The notes: generated from the sequence alone by a model not told the origin. 64,000 bases of DNA from Marmoricola_A sp963730035 (GCA_963730035.1 CAVSPN010000001.1:248001-312000), one strand, 5' to 3'. Shown: positions 52,558-61,582, numbered from the stretch's first letter. Numbers and translations: made by a program.

Positions 52558-53592
52558 TCAAGGCTGCCCGTCGGCGCCGACCGCCTGGCTCCGCGCCGCG
52601 TAGCGGTCGATCTCGTCGACCAGCGTCGCCTTCCCCGCGTCCTCGAGGAAGGAGCACCGGACCGCCGTGCGCGCCAGCTCTGCGACACCCGCCTCGTCGA
52701 GCCCGAGGAGCCCGGCGGCCAGCTCGTACTCGCGGGTCAGCGTGGTGCCGAACATCGGCGGGTCGTCGCTGTTGATGGTGACGACCGCTCCCGCGGCGTA
52801 CATCTGGGTGAGGGGGTGGTCCTCGAGCCGGGCGACCACCCGCGTGGCGAGGTTCGAGGTCGGGCAGACCTCGAGGGGGATGCGGTGCTCGACGACGTGC
52901 GCGAGCAGCTCCGGGTCCTGGGTGACCGAGGTGCCGTGACCGATCCGTTCGGCGCCCAGCTCGCGCAGCGCGTCCCACACCGTCTCCGGTCCGGTGGTCT
53001 CCCCCGCGTGCGGGACGGAGTGCAGCCCGGCGGCTCGCGCCTGCTCGAAGTACGGGCGGAACTGCGGCCGCGGGACGCCGACCTCCGGTCCGCCGAGCCC
53101 GAAACCGACGAGCGAGGGTGGCGACACGGGGAGGTACCCGACGGTGGCCGCCGCCGCCTCGACGCCGAACTCGCCGGGCACGTCGTACACCCAGCGGAGC
53201 ACCACGCCCAGGTCGCGCTCGGCGGCCACCCTGGCGTCCTCGACCGCCTCGACGAAGGCCTCGATCGGCACTCCGGCGCGGACGTTCGTGTACGGGGTCA
53301 GGGTCAGCTCGGCGTAGCGGACCTGCTGTGCAGCGAGGTCGGCGGCGACCTCGTAGGTGAGCAGGCGGACGTCCTCCGCGTCGCGCACCAGGTCGACGAC
53401 GGCCAGGTACACCTCGACGAAGTGGGCGAAGTCGCGGAAGGTGTAGAACGCCCGCAGCTCGTCGAGGTCCGACGGCACGGTCCCGGGATGGCGCTGCGCC
53501 AGCGCCGAGACGATTCGCGGGGATGCCGACCCGACGTGGTGGACGTGGAGCTCTGCCTTGGGCAGGCCGGCGACGAAGTCGGCGAGAGTCAC
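52558..53592 (-). CDS. add: adenosine deaminase family protein
   Basis: 344 aa metal-dependent deaminase. ELHVHHVGSAS supplies the first metal histidines, VPHAGETTGPE the proton-shuttle Glu, RIGHGTSV a further His and NSDDPPMF the metal Asp. The HHVGS variant (rather than HLEGS) is frequent in actinobacteria. It deaminates adenosine or a related purine nucleoside; aminofutalosine is another possible substrate. The GTG at 53592 lies 6 nt from TAGGGT. Convergent with the methyltransferase. Confidence 0.85.
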   Translation of the reverse strand: MTLADFVAGLPKAELHVHHVGSASPRIVSALAQRHPGTVPSDLDELRAFYTFRDFAHFVEVYLAVVDLVRDAEDVRLLTYEVAADLAAQQVRYAELTLTPYTNVRAGVPIEAFVEAVEDARVAAERDLGVVLRWVYDVPGEFGVEAAAATVGYLPVSPPSLVGFGLGGPEVGVPRPQFRPYFEQARAAGLHSVPHAGETTGPETVWDALRELGAERIGHGTSVTQDPELLAHVVEHRIPLEVCPTSNLATRVVARLEDHPLTQMYAAGAVVTINSDDPPMFGTTLTREYELAAGLLGLDEAGVAELARTAVRCSFLEDAGKATLVDEIDRYAARSQAVGADGQP

Positions 53593-53598
53593 CCGGCG

Positions 53599-53604
53599 AC
53601 CCTA
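53599..53604 (-). promoter_or_regulatory. add -10 box (leaderless)
   Basis: TAGGGT on the minus strand, 6 nt before the start codon. Confidence 0.55.
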
Positions 53605-53640
53605 GTCCGGCGATCGGCGGGGACTGCGACCCCCGATCGG

Positions 53641-53646
53641 TAGGGT
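53641..53646 (+). promoter_or_regulatory. orn -10 box (leaderless)
   Basis: TAGGGT, 7 nt before GTG 53654. The add -10 box lies 37 bp away on the other strand, so this is a compact divergent promoter pair. Confidence 0.6.
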
Positions 53647-53653
53647 CGGTCGC

Positions 53654-54349
53654 GTGAACGACCGACTGGTGTGGATCGACTGCGAGATGACCGGGCTCGA
53701 CCTCAGCGCCGACGCCCTGGTCGAGGTCGCCGTGCTGGTCACCGACTACGACCTGCAGGTCCTCGGTGAGGGCATCGACGTGGTCGTCAAGCCGCCCGCC
53801 GAGGCGCTGGTGCAGATGGACGACTACGTCCGCACGATGCACACCTCGTCCGGGCTCCTCGACCAGCTGGACGACGGCCTGACCCTCGAGGAGGCCGAGC
53901 AGCAGGTCCTCGCCTACCTGCAGGAGCACTGTCCCGCGGGGATCCGGCCTCCGCTGGCGGGCAACAGCGTCGGGACCGACCGGGCGTTCCTCGCGCGGGA
54001 CATGCCCGACCTCGACCGGTTCCTGCACTACCGCATCGTCGACGTCTCCTCCATCAAGGAGCTGGCGCGCCGGTGGTACCCGCGGGCCTACTACAACGCG
54101 CCTGCCAAGCACGGCAGCCACCGCGCGCTGGCCGACATCCAGGAGAGCATCGAGGAGCTGCGCTACTACCGCGCCGCAATCTTCGTCCCCGACCCGGGCC
54201 CGAGCTCCACCGAGGCGAGGCAGCTGGCCGACGAGCACGGCGGCGCGCTCACCGGCCACCGGTCCCCTGGTCCGGCCGACTCCCAGCCCGAGCCGGACCC
54301 CCGCCCGGCTCCCGACCCGGAGGCCGGGTCCCAGGACGCCACCTCGTAG
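53654..54349 (+). CDS. orn: oligoribonuclease
   Basis: DEDDh 3'-5' exonuclease that degrades 2-5 nt RNA and linear diguanylate (pGpG); 231 aa. Catalytic residues sit in VWIDCEMTGLD, LAGNSVGTDRAFLARDMP and KHGSHRALADIQESI. The last 40 residues form a Pro/Ser/Asp tail not needed for catalysis. Essential in many actinobacteria. tRNA-His follows, as in mycobacteria. Confidence 0.95.
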   Translation: MNDRLVWIDCEMTGLDLSADALVEVAVLVTDYDLQVLGEGIDVVVKPPAEALVQMDDYVRTMHTSSGLLDQLDDGLTLEEAEQQVLAYLQEHCPAGIRPPLAGNSVGTDRAFLARDMPDLDRFLHYRIVDVSSIKELARRWYPRAYYNAPAKHGSHRALADIQESIEELRYYRAAIFVPDPGPSSTEARQLADEHGGALTGHRSPGPADSQPEPDPRPAPDPEAGSQDATS

Positions 54350-54353
54350 CCGG

Positions 54354-54359
54354 TACACT
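54354..54359 (+). promoter_or_regulatory. tRNA-His -10 box
   Basis: TACACT, just after the orn stop codon, 58 nt before tRNA-His. Confidence 0.4.
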
Positions 54360-54416
54360 TCCCACGCCGACGACGGACCAGTCGCCTCTGCGCGACCCGG
54401 CCCGCCTGACGGCCTC

Positions 54417-54493
54417 GGTGGATGTAGCTCAGCTGGTAGAGCGCCGCGTTGTGGTCGCGGATGTCGCGGGTTCAAGTCCCGTCATTCACCCCA
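54417..54493 (+). tRNA. tRNA-His (GTG)
   Basis: The body is 54418-54490, with the extra G(-1) at 54417 opposite discriminator C73, the identity element of tRNA-His. The anticodon loop is TTGTGGT (GTG). CCA is encoded (54491-54493), unlike the other tRNA genes in this window. Confidence 0.93.
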
Positions 54494-54522
54494 AGGGGCT
54501 CCGCCCGCGGGCAGGGCCGCCC

Positions 54523-55023
54523 TCAGCCCTCCGCCACCTCCGCCGTGACTCCCCCGGTGAGCGCGACCAGCTCGGCGTGGGTTGACGGAAACACCGCGTG
54601 CGGGTGCCCGGCCGCCGCCCAGACCACGTCGAACCCCGCGAGCGCGGTGTCGACCAGTGTCCGCAGCGGCCGGGGGTGCCCGACGGGCGGGACGCCTCCG
54701 ATCGCCACGCCGGTCGCCGCACGCACCGTCCCGGGGTCCGCCCGGTCGACGCGCTCGGCTCCCAGCAGCGCCGCGACCTTCGCGGTGTCCACGCGGTGCC
54801 CGCCCGACGCGAGCACCAGTACGGGCTCGGCCCGCTCGCCGTCCCTGGCGACGAACACCAGGGAGTTCGCGATCTGCGCCGGGGTCACGCCCAGCTGCTC
54901 GGCGGCCTGGGCGGCGGTCCGCGCGGCGGCGTCGAGGACCCGCACACCCGCCGCGGCCTCGGTGGCCCCGGCGGCGAGGAGGGCGTCCCGAACCCGGTGG
55001 ACGGCGGGGAGGAGGTCGGCCAT
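54523..55023 (-). CDS. YbaK/EbsC-type aminoacyl-tRNA deacylase
   Basis: 166 aa. LGVTPAQIANSLVFVARDGE carries the conserved Lys/Asn region of the YbaK/ProX editing fold. VLASGGHRVDTAKVAALLG, ATGVAIGGVPPVGHPRPLRT and HAVFPSTHAELVALTGG complete the family pattern. It is likely to clear misacylated tRNA (for example Cys- or Ala-tRNA-Pro). ATG 55023 is 7 nt from TACGCT. Divergent from the FAD oxidoreductase, with -10 boxes only 19 bp apart. Confidence 0.88.
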   Translation of the reverse strand: MADLLPAVHRVRDALLAAGATEAAAGVRVLDAAARTAAQAAEQLGVTPAQIANSLVFVARDGERAEPVLVLASGGHRVDTAKVAALLGAERVDRADPGTVRAATGVAIGGVPPVGHPRPLRTLVDTALAGFDVVWAAAGHPHAVFPSTHAELVALTGGVTAEVAEG

Positions 55024-55030
55024 GCGCCGC

Positions 55031-55061
55031 AGCGTACGACGCTGGGACCCCCGGGTACCTT
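55031..55061. promoter_or_regulatory. divergent leaderless promoter pair
   Basis: TACGCT for the YbaK gene (55031-55036, minus) and TACCTT for the FAD gene (55056-55061, plus) each lie exactly 7 nt from their start codons. Each gene's -35 region overlaps the other gene's transcript, so the two promoters should compete. Confidence 0.5.
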
Positions 55062-55068
55062 GGCGCCG

Positions 55069-56670
55069 GTGAGGGTGCCTCCCCCGCGGCAGCGGTACGA
55101 CGTGGTCGTGGTCGGCGGCGGCCACAACGGCCTCGTCGCAGCGGCCTACCTCGCGGGCGCCGGCTTGTCCGTGCTGGTCCTCGAGCGCCTTCCCAGGACC
55201 GGGGGCGCGGCGGTCTCCGAGGAGCTGTTCCGCGGGCTGCCGGCACGGATCTCGGTGTACGCCTCGCTCGTCGGCCTCCTCCCCGACCGCATCGTCGCCG
55301 ACCTCGACCTCGACCTCGAGCTCCGGTCACCCGCGACGTCGTCGTACACCCCGGTCGTGCGGCACGGGCGACCGGGCGGGCTGCTCGTCGAGCGGGAGCC
55401 GACCGAGGAGACCGCGCGCTCCTTCGAGGAGCTCACCGGCTCCGGGCAGGAGTACGCCGCGTGGCGCGAGCTCCGCGCCTCGGTCGGACAGCTCGCGGCG
55501 GCGGTGGCGCCGACCCTCCTCGACCCGTTGCCGCACAGGGACGACGTGCGCGCGCGGGTGCCGAGGCAGGTGTGGGACGCGTTGGTCGAGCACCCGATCG
55601 GTGAGCTGCTGGAGTCGACCTTCAGCCACGACAGCGTCCGCGGGATCGTCGCGACCGACGCCCTGACCGGCACCTTCGCCGACCTCCACGACGCGCACCT
55701 GGAGCAGAACCGGTGCTTCCTCTACTCGCTCCTGGGCGGCGGGACCGGCGAGTGGCGGGTCCCGGTCGGCGGGATGGGAGCGGTCGCGGGTGCGCTCGAC
55801 CTCGCTGCGCGTCACGCGGGAGCCACCGTGAGGACCCGCGCCTACGTGAACCGGCTCGACACCGACGGCGAGGTGGCCGAGGTCGGCTTCCGGGACCCTG
55901 ACGGCGACCAGGTGGTCGAGTGCTCCTGGGTCCTCGGTGGCGTCGCGCCCTGGGTGCTGCGGCTGCTCCTCGGCGTGGAGCCCGGGCCGCGTCCGGAGGG
56001 CGCCCAGGTCAAGATCGACATGCTGCTGGACCGGTTGCCACGGCTGCGCTCCGGGGCCCCCGCGGCGGCGGCGCTGGGCGGCACGGTCCACGTCGGCGAG
56101 GGGTTCGCCGCGCTGCAGGACGCCTTCTTCTCAGCAGCCCGGGGCGAGCTGCCCGAGGCCACGCCGGGCCGGCTCTCCTGCCACAGCCTCACCGACCCCT
56201 CGATCCTCGGCCGGCTCGCCGCCCGGGGCCAGCACACACTCACGTGGTTCGGGCTGCACACGCCGGCGCGGCTCTTCGTCGACCAGCCGGAGCGTCAGCT
56301 CGACGAGGTCGTGCTGCGGGTGCTGGACAGCATCAACCTGCACCTCGAGGAGCCGATCGAGTCGCTGCTCGCCCTCGACCACGACGGGAACCCCTGTCTG
56401 CGGGCGTCGTCACCGCAGAACGTCGAGTCGGCACTGGCGATGCCCGGCGGGCACATCCACCACGGGGCGTTGTCGTGGCCCTGGTCACCGGACCCGTCGT
56501 CGATCGTGACCCCGGCCGAACGGTGGGGCGTCGACACCGCCTGGCCGAACGTGCTGCGCTGCGGTGCGGGTGCCGTCCGCGGCGGCACGGTCTCGGGGAT
56601 CGGTGGCCACAACGCCGCCATGGCGGTCCTCGAGACGACGAGGAGGGCACCCGGACTGCGGCTCGTCTGA
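55069..56670 (+). CDS. phytoene desaturase-like NAD(P)/FAD-dependent oxidoreductase
   Basis: 533 aa. The dinucleotide-binding motif VVVVGGGHNGLVAAAYLAGAG and the downstream RTGGAAVSEE mark the CrtI/amine-oxidase-like superfamily. VPVGGMGAVAGALDLAARHAG and the C-terminal GAVRGGTVSGIGGHNAA are the second FAD-contact regions. No carotenoid genes are nearby, so the substrate cannot be named. GTG 55069 with TACCTT 7 nt upstream. A perfect 13-bp terminator lies past its stop. Confidence 0.8.
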   Translation: MRVPPPRQRYDVVVVGGGHNGLVAAAYLAGAGLSVLVLERLPRTGGAAVSEELFRGLPARISVYASLVGLLPDRIVADLDLDLELRSPATSSYTPVVRHGRPGGLLVEREPTEETARSFEELTGSGQEYAAWRELRASVGQLAAAVAPTLLDPLPHRDDVRARVPRQVWDALVEHPIGELLESTFSHDSVRGIVATDALTGTFADLHDAHLEQNRCFLYSLLGGGTGEWRVPVGGMGAVAGALDLAARHAGATVRTRAYVNRLDTDGEVAEVGFRDPDGDQVVECSWVLGGVAPWVLRLLLGVEPGPRPEGAQVKIDMLLDRLPRLRSGAPAAAALGGTVHVGEGFAALQDAFFSAARGELPEATPGRLSCHSLTDPSILGRLAARGQHTLTWFGLHTPARLFVDQPERQLDEVVLRVLDSINLHLEEPIESLLALDHDGNPCLRASSPQNVESALAMPGGHIHHGALSWPWSPDPSSIVTPAERWGVDTAWPNVLRCGAGAVRGGTVSGIGGHNAAMAVLETTRRAPGLRLV

Positions 56671-56687
56671 GCGGCCGGCAGGAAGAA

Positions 56688-56723
56688 GGGCGCGCGGCCG
56701 GTCGGCGTCACGGCCGCGCGCCC
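56688..56723. terminator. perfect 13-bp hairpin between convergent genes
   Basis: GGGCGCGCGGCCG (56688-56700) and CGGCCGCGCGCCC (56711-56723) pair fully around 10 nt, 2 bp from the rskA stop. Confidence 0.75.
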
Positions 56724-56725
56724 GG

Positions 56726-57481
56726 TCAGACCGCCGCGGGCTCGACCTGGACGATCGGCGCGTTGGTGGGAGCGGTCGACCCGCCCTCGGGCTCGATCGT
56801 CACCGCCACCGTCACGCCCTCCTCGGGGAGCTCCATGGCCACGCGGTCCCCGGGCTTGTCGAGCACCCCTGGGCTCCCGAGGACCTCGCCGTCGGCGAGG
56901 GTCCACAGCTGGTACACGCGGTTCCTTGTCAGCTCCGGCAGCTCCGAGGTGTCGACCGCCATCTCGTCCCGGCTCGGTGACACCGCGACCACGAGCGTGC
57001 CGCCGTTGAGCGTCGGCTCGTCCTGGGTCCGGGCGTCGTCGGCCTGGAAGACCAGGTCCGCCGGCGTGCCGGTGGGGTCGGGCGAGTCGTCGAGGACCTG
57101 GTTGATCCCGAGGGCGCCGCCTCCGACGACGAGGACCGCGGCGGCCGCGAGGACCAGGCGGTCCCAGCGCCGGCCACGCCCGGGCGCTCCGACCGTGGCG
57201 GGCGGCGCGGGGCGAGCGTCCCGCGTCGGGGCGAGAGGCTCCTCACGCGGCGGTGGCGGCTCCTGCGGGGTGCGGTCGGCCGCGGCGAGCACACGGGCCC
57301 GCAGCTCGGCGGGCGGTCGCACGGTCTCTGCCGCGCCCATCCGGGCGGCAGCCTCCCGCAGCTCGCGCACCTCCTGGCGGCAGGCCGCGCAGCCGACGAG
57401 GTGCACCCGAAACTCCGCTGCCTCCTCGGCGTCCAGCGCGTCGAGCGCGAAGGCCCCGGAGAGGGTGTGGACGTCGTTCAC
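56726..57481 (-). CDS. rskA: anti-sigma factor RskA-like
   Basis: 251 aa single-pass membrane anti-sigma factor. The zinc anti-sigma motif His27-x3-Cys31-x2-Cys34 (HLVGCAAC) is intact. One membrane helix follows (RLVLAAAAVLVVGGGALGI). The extracellular RskA domain has NRVYQLWTLADGEVLGSPGV. It holds SigK at the membrane until cleaved. The GTG start is 3 nt after the sigK stop, so the pair forms an operon. The PrsW protease in this window is a conceivable but untested partner. Confidence 0.9.
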   Translation of the reverse strand: MNDVHTLSGAFALDALDAEEAAEFRVHLVGCAACRQEVRELREAAARMGAAETVRPPAELRARVLAAADRTPQEPPPPREEPLAPTRDARPAPPATVGAPGRGRRWDRLVLAAAAVLVVGGGALGINQVLDDSPDPTGTPADLVFQADDARTQDEPTLNGGTLVVAVSPSRDEMAVDTSELPELTRNRVYQLWTLADGEVLGSPGVLDKPGDRVAMELPEEGVTVAVTIEPEGGSTAPTNAPIVQVEPAAV

Positions 57482-57484
57482 TGG

Positions 57485-58069
57485 TCACGCACCTCCCAGG
57501 CAGTCACGCAGTCGGATGAGCCCGTCGCGCATCCTCGTCTTCACAGTGGGCAGCGGCTTCCCGAGCAGGGTCGCGACCTCCGCGTAGGTGTAGCCGTTGA
57601 AGTACGCCAGCCGCACCGACTCCAGCTGCAGCTCGGTGAGGGTGTCCAGGCAGCCGCGCACCGCGGCGTGCTCCTCGTCCTTCACCAGCCGGTCCGCGGG
57701 CTCGTCGTGATTGACCTCCTCGACCGTCGCCTGACCGTCGTACCGCTTCTGCGACTCGTTGCGCCGCACGGCGTCGACCGCGCGCCGGTGGGCGATCGTC
57801 ATGATCCAGGTCTTCGCCGAGCCGCGGACCCGGTCGAAGCTCGGCGCCTTGCGCCAGACCTCGAGGAAGACCTCCTGCGCGACGTCCTCGGCGCGGCTGG
57901 GGTCCCGGACCACACGACGCGCGACACCGTAGACCGAGGCGCCCATGACGTCGTACAGCGCCTCGAACGCTGCGGAGTCCCCGCGCGCGACCCTCGGGAG
58001 GAGCACGTCGGCGTCTGGACGGTCGGGACCAGGCGACCGCACCAGCCGCAGGTCGGGTTCGGACCCCAT
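57485..58069 (-). CDS. sigK: ECF sigma factor SigK-like
   Basis: 194 aa. Region 2 is GDSAAFEALYDVMGASVYG ... AEDVAQEVFLEVWR. Region 4 is LQLESVRLAYFNGYTYAEVA followed by PLPTVKTRMRDGLIRLRDCL. ATG 58069 has GAGGCGGC just upstream. Co-transcribed with rskA, the usual SigK/RskA arrangement. It directs RNA polymerase to redox- or envelope-stress promoters. Target promoters cannot be identified here. Confidence 0.92.
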   Translation of the reverse strand: MGSEPDLRLVRSPGPDRPDADVLLPRVARGDSAAFEALYDVMGASVYGVARRVVRDPSRAEDVAQEVFLEVWRKAPSFDRVRGSAKTWIMTIAHRRAVDAVRRNESQKRYDGQATVEEVNHDEPADRLVKDEEHAAVRGCLDTLTELQLESVRLAYFNGYTYAEVATLLGKPLPTVKTRMRDGLIRLRDCLGGA

Positions 58070-58233
58070 GCCGCCTCGTCTCCTTGCCGCGGGCTCCGCT
58101 CGTCGGGCGGGCGCTCTCCCCCATTGTTCGTCACTGTGGGCCCGGCGGATGGGACGCGGCGCCGGAGCCGGGTCGCCGTCATGGCGGACTGGAGCGGGAG
58201 GTCCGTGGTTACCGGCGCAGCGGCGCGCACTGT

Positions 58234-58239
58234 TAAGAT
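58234..58239 (+). promoter_or_regulatory. tRNA-Lys -10 box
   Basis: TAAGAT, 55 nt upstream of tRNA-Lys. The rest of 58070-58294 shows nothing else recognisable. Confidence 0.4.
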
Positions 58240-58294
58240 GGACCCCGCTCCGACGCACGCCCGACCTCACCGTCGAGCCGGGACGAGCGACCAC

Positions 58295-58367
<73 letters not shown>

Positions 58368-58452
58368 CTCCCTCCCCTGACGTCCTCCCGACGGTCGCGC
58401 GCTGCCGGCCTGGGCGCTTGCCAGCACCGCCCGCGCCGAGGAGGCTGCGAGG

Positions 58453-60111
58453 GTGTCGAAACCCACGATCCTGGCGGTCGACGACGATCCCGGCGTGTCC
58501 CAGGCCATCGTCCGGGACCTCCGATCGCGGTACGGGGCGGACCACCGCGTGGTGCGGGCGACGTCGGGGGCCGAGGCGCTGTCGCTGCTCACCGAGCTGA
58601 CCCTGCAGGACCGGTCGGTCGCCCTGGTCGTGTCCGACCAGCGGATGCCCGGGATGACCGGGATCGAGATGCTCGCCGAGGTCCGACGGCTGTCACCCGA
58701 CACCAAGCTGCTGCTGCTCACGGCGTACGCCGACACCGACGTCGCGATCCGGGCGATCAACGACATCGCGCTCGACTACTACGCGTTCAAGCCGTGGGAC
58801 CCGCCGGAGGAGCGGCTCTACCCGGTCGTCGACGACCTACTCGACGCGTGGAGCCAGGCGCATCCCCCGGAGACCTCGGAGGTCCGGGTCGTCGGGCACC
58901 GGTGGTCGGACCGGAGCCACGAGGTCAAGACGTTCCTCACCCGCAACCACGTGCCCTACCGGTGGCTCGACGTCGAGCGCGACGACGAGGCGCGGCGGCT
59001 GGTCGACCTGGCGGAGGCCGGCCTGGACGACCTGCCGCTCGTCCTGGTCCCCGACGGCGCGGCGCTCCGCACGCCCTCGGCGATGCAGCTCGCCGACGCG
59101 CTGGGGCTGCGCACCCACGCACAGCAGCCGCTCTACGACCTCTGCATCGTCGGGAGCGGGCCGGCCGGCCTGGCCGCCGCGGTGTATGCCGCGTCGGAGG
59201 GCCTCTCGACGGTCATCGTGGAGCGCGAGGCGCCGGGCGGACAGGCCGGTCAGAGCGCCTCGATCGAGAACTACCTGGGTTTCCCCGCGGGCCTCTCCGG
59301 TGCCGACCTCACCCACCGGGCGGTCGCCCAGGCCGCCCGCTTCGGCGCCGAGACCGTCCTGGCCCGTGACGTCGTGGGGTTCGAGACCCGCGGCCCGGTC
59401 CGGGCGGTCCGGTTGGACGGGTCGGGGGAGATCGAGGCCCGTGCGCTCCTCATCGCCACCGGGGTCTCCTACCGGCGGCTCGAAGCGCGTGGCCTGCCGC
59501 AGCTGGGCTCCCGAGGGGTGTACTACGGCGCCTCGGCGAGCGATGCCGCACAGTGCGCGGGAGAGGACGTGTACGTGGTCGGCGCCGCTAACTCCGCCGG
59601 CCAGGCCGCCCTCAACCTCGCCCGCCACGCCAAGCGGGTGGTGGTACTGGTGCGGTCGGACCGGCTCGAGGACACCATGTCGCAGTACCTCGTCGACCGG
59701 GTCTGCAGCACCGACAACATCGAGGTGCGGTTCCGCACGGAGGTCGTCGCGGCCGACGGGGAGGACCACGTCGAGACGATCACCCTCGCCGACCGGACCA
59801 CCGGCGCCGAGGAGCGGGTGGGGTGCGCCGGGCTGTTCGTCTTCATCGGCGCCTCGCCCCGCACGGACTGGCTCGGCGACGAGGTGGCCCGCGACGCCAA
59901 GGGCTTCGTGATCACCGGGCAGGAGCTCCAGGCCACCGACCACGCCCGGTCCTGGCCGCTGGCGCGGGCGCCGTACGCGCTGGAGACCAGCGTCCCCGGG
60001 GTCTTCGCGGCTGGTGACGTCCGGCTGGAGTCGATGAAGCGGGTGGCGTCCGCGGTCGGTGAGGGCGCGATGTCGGTCTACCTCGTCCACCGCTACCTGG
60101 CGACCGTCTGA
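58453..60111 (+). CDS. response regulator-glutaredoxin-like-thioredoxin reductase-like fusion
   Basis: 552 aa, three parts. Residues 1-125 are a REC domain with phospho-acceptor Asp62 (VVSDQRMPG) and Lys113 (AFKPWD). Residues 145-220 look like a glutaredoxin fold (SHEVKTFLTRNHVPYRWLDV), but its CxxC position reads SDRS. Residues 228-552 are thioredoxin-reductase-like with GSGPAG and AAGDV for FAD and VVGAANSAGQAA for NAD(P)H. The redox CxxC is replaced (YYGASASDAAQC). It probably transfers electrons or senses redox state without a disulfide. The stop overlaps the kinase ATG by one base. Confidence 0.88.
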   Translation: MSKPTILAVDDDPGVSQAIVRDLRSRYGADHRVVRATSGAEALSLLTELTLQDRSVALVVSDQRMPGMTGIEMLAEVRRLSPDTKLLLLTAYADTDVAIRAINDIALDYYAFKPWDPPEERLYPVVDDLLDAWSQAHPPETSEVRVVGHRWSDRSHEVKTFLTRNHVPYRWLDVERDDEARRLVDLAEAGLDDLPLVLVPDGAALRTPSAMQLADALGLRTHAQQPLYDLCIVGSGPAGLAAAVYAASEGLSTVIVEREAPGGQAGQSASIENYLGFPAGLSGADLTHRAVAQAARFGAETVLARDVVGFETRGPVRAVRLDGSGEIEARALLIATGVSYRRLEARGLPQLGSRGVYYGASASDAAQCAGEDVYVVGAANSAGQAALNLARHAKRVVVLVRSDRLEDTMSQYLVDRVCSTDNIEVRFRTEVVAADGEDHVETITLADRTTGAEERVGCAGLFVFIGASPRTDWLGDEVARDAKGFVITGQELQATDHARSWPLARAPYALETSVPGVFAAGDVRLESMKRVASAVGEGAMSVYLVHRYLATV

Positions 60112-61532
60112 TGCCGGCGCTCACGCTCGAGGAGCTGCGGGCGCTCCCGCTGTTCGACGGGCTGGACGACGCCCAGCTGGCCGAGCTGGTCGCGGCCGGC
60201 GGCGAGCACGCGTTCGTCGCCGAGGAGGAGCTGTTCTCCGAGGGTCAGCCGGCGGACGCCTGGTGGGTGCTCCTCGAGGGGACGGTCACGTTGCTGCGGC
60301 GCGTCGGCAGCGAGGAGTCCGCGCTCGGGATGATGTCGTCCCCCGGCCAGTGGGCCGGCGGGTTCCAGGCATGGGACCGCCACGGGGTGTACTTCGCTAC
60401 CGGGCGCGCGGCGTCGGCCGGACGCGCGTTCCGGCTGCCCTCCGATCGGCTGGCCGGGCTGGCGGACGCCTGGTTCCCGTTCGGCGTGCACTTCATCGAG
60501 GGACTCGCGAACACGGTCCGCAGGATCGAGTCCGCGGCGCGGCAACGCGAAGCGCTCGTCGCCCTCGGGACGCTCGCCGCGGGTCTCGCGCACGAGATCA
60601 ACAACCCGGCCTCCGCGGCGACCCGGGCCGTCGAGGCCCTCACCGGGACCACCGAGGTCCTGCTGTCCTCGCTGACCGAGCTCGCACGCCGGGGGATCTC
60701 GGCCGACCAGTACATCGCGCTCGACACGATGCGCCGCACGCTCCCGCTCCCGGTCGACGGCCTCGACCCGCTCGCCGTCGCCGACCGCGAGGACGTGCTG
60801 TCGGAGTGGCTGAGCGAGCACGGTGTCGGCCGGGACTGGCTCGTGGCCCCACCGTTGGTGGCCGCCGGGGTGGATCCCGCCTTCTGCGAGCGGGCCCGGC
60901 AGGTGCTGGGAGACGTTGCGCTGGGTGCCGGGCTGGAGTGGATGGCGAACTCCGTGGCGATCGGCGGGCTCCTCGGCGAGATCAAGGACTCGACCGGGCG
61001 CATCTCCGAGCTCGTCGCGGCCGTTCGGTCCTACTCCCAGCTCGACCGGGCGTCGTTGCAGCCGACCGACCTCCGGGAGGGGATCGAGAGCACGCTGGTG
61101 ATGCTCGGCCACCGGTTGGGCGACGGGATCACCGTCGTGCGCGACTACGCCGGCGACGTGCCGACCATCGACGCGATGGCCGGGGAGCTCAACCAGGTCT
61201 GGACGAACCTCATCGACAACGCGGTGGACGCCATGGCCGGCTCGGGGACGCTGCGGGTCTCCACCGCCACCGACGGCCTCGGCCGAGTCGTGGTCGAGAT
61301 CGCCGACGACGGCGCCGGGATGCCGAAGGAGGTCCGGGCCCGGGCCTTCGAGCCGTTCTACACGACCAAGGACGTCGGCAAGGGCACCGGGCTGGGGCTC
61401 GACATCTCGCGTCGCATCGTCGTCGAGCGCCACAACGGGGAGATCGAGATCGACTCCCGCCCGGGCAGCACGGTGCTGCGCGTCCTGCTCCCGATGACGC
61501 GATCGGCCCGCGCGGACACCCTCGACCGCTGA
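60111..61532 (+). CDS. cyclic-nucleotide-binding-domain sensor histidine kinase
   Basis: 473 aa soluble kinase. Residues 8-130 form a CRP-like sensor domain (LPLFDGLDDAQLAELVAAGG, FSEGQPADAWWVLLEGTVTLL). The HisKA phospho-acceptor is His161 in GLAHEINNPAS. The HATPase domain has NLIDNAVDAM, IADDGAGMP and the GTGLGLDISRRI box. No membrane helix. The start overlaps the preceding response-regulator stop (TGATG), so the two proteins are made together and are the natural phosphorelay pair. The CRP-like domain may bind a nucleotide or simply respond to redox state. Confidence 0.9.
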   Translation: MPALTLEELRALPLFDGLDDAQLAELVAAGGEHAFVAEEELFSEGQPADAWWVLLEGTVTLLRRVGSEESALGMMSSPGQWAGGFQAWDRHGVYFATGRAASAGRAFRLPSDRLAGLADAWFPFGVHFIEGLANTVRRIESAARQREALVALGTLAAGLAHEINNPASAATRAVEALTGTTEVLLSSLTELARRGISADQYIALDTMRRTLPLPVDGLDPLAVADREDVLSEWLSEHGVGRDWLVAPPLVAAGVDPAFCERARQVLGDVALGAGLEWMANSVAIGGLLGEIKDSTGRISELVAAVRSYSQLDRASLQPTDLREGIESTLVMLGHRLGDGITVVRDYAGDVPTIDAMAGELNQVWTNLIDNAVDAMAGSGTLRVSTATDGLGRVVVEIADDGAGMPKEVRARAFEPFYTTKDVGKGTGLGLDISRRIVVERHNGEIEIDSRPGSTVLRVLLPMTRSARADTLDR

Positions 61533-61582
61533 CGGCACCGGCGCGGCGCGCTCACCGTCAGCGTCCGGATCGGCGGAATCCC

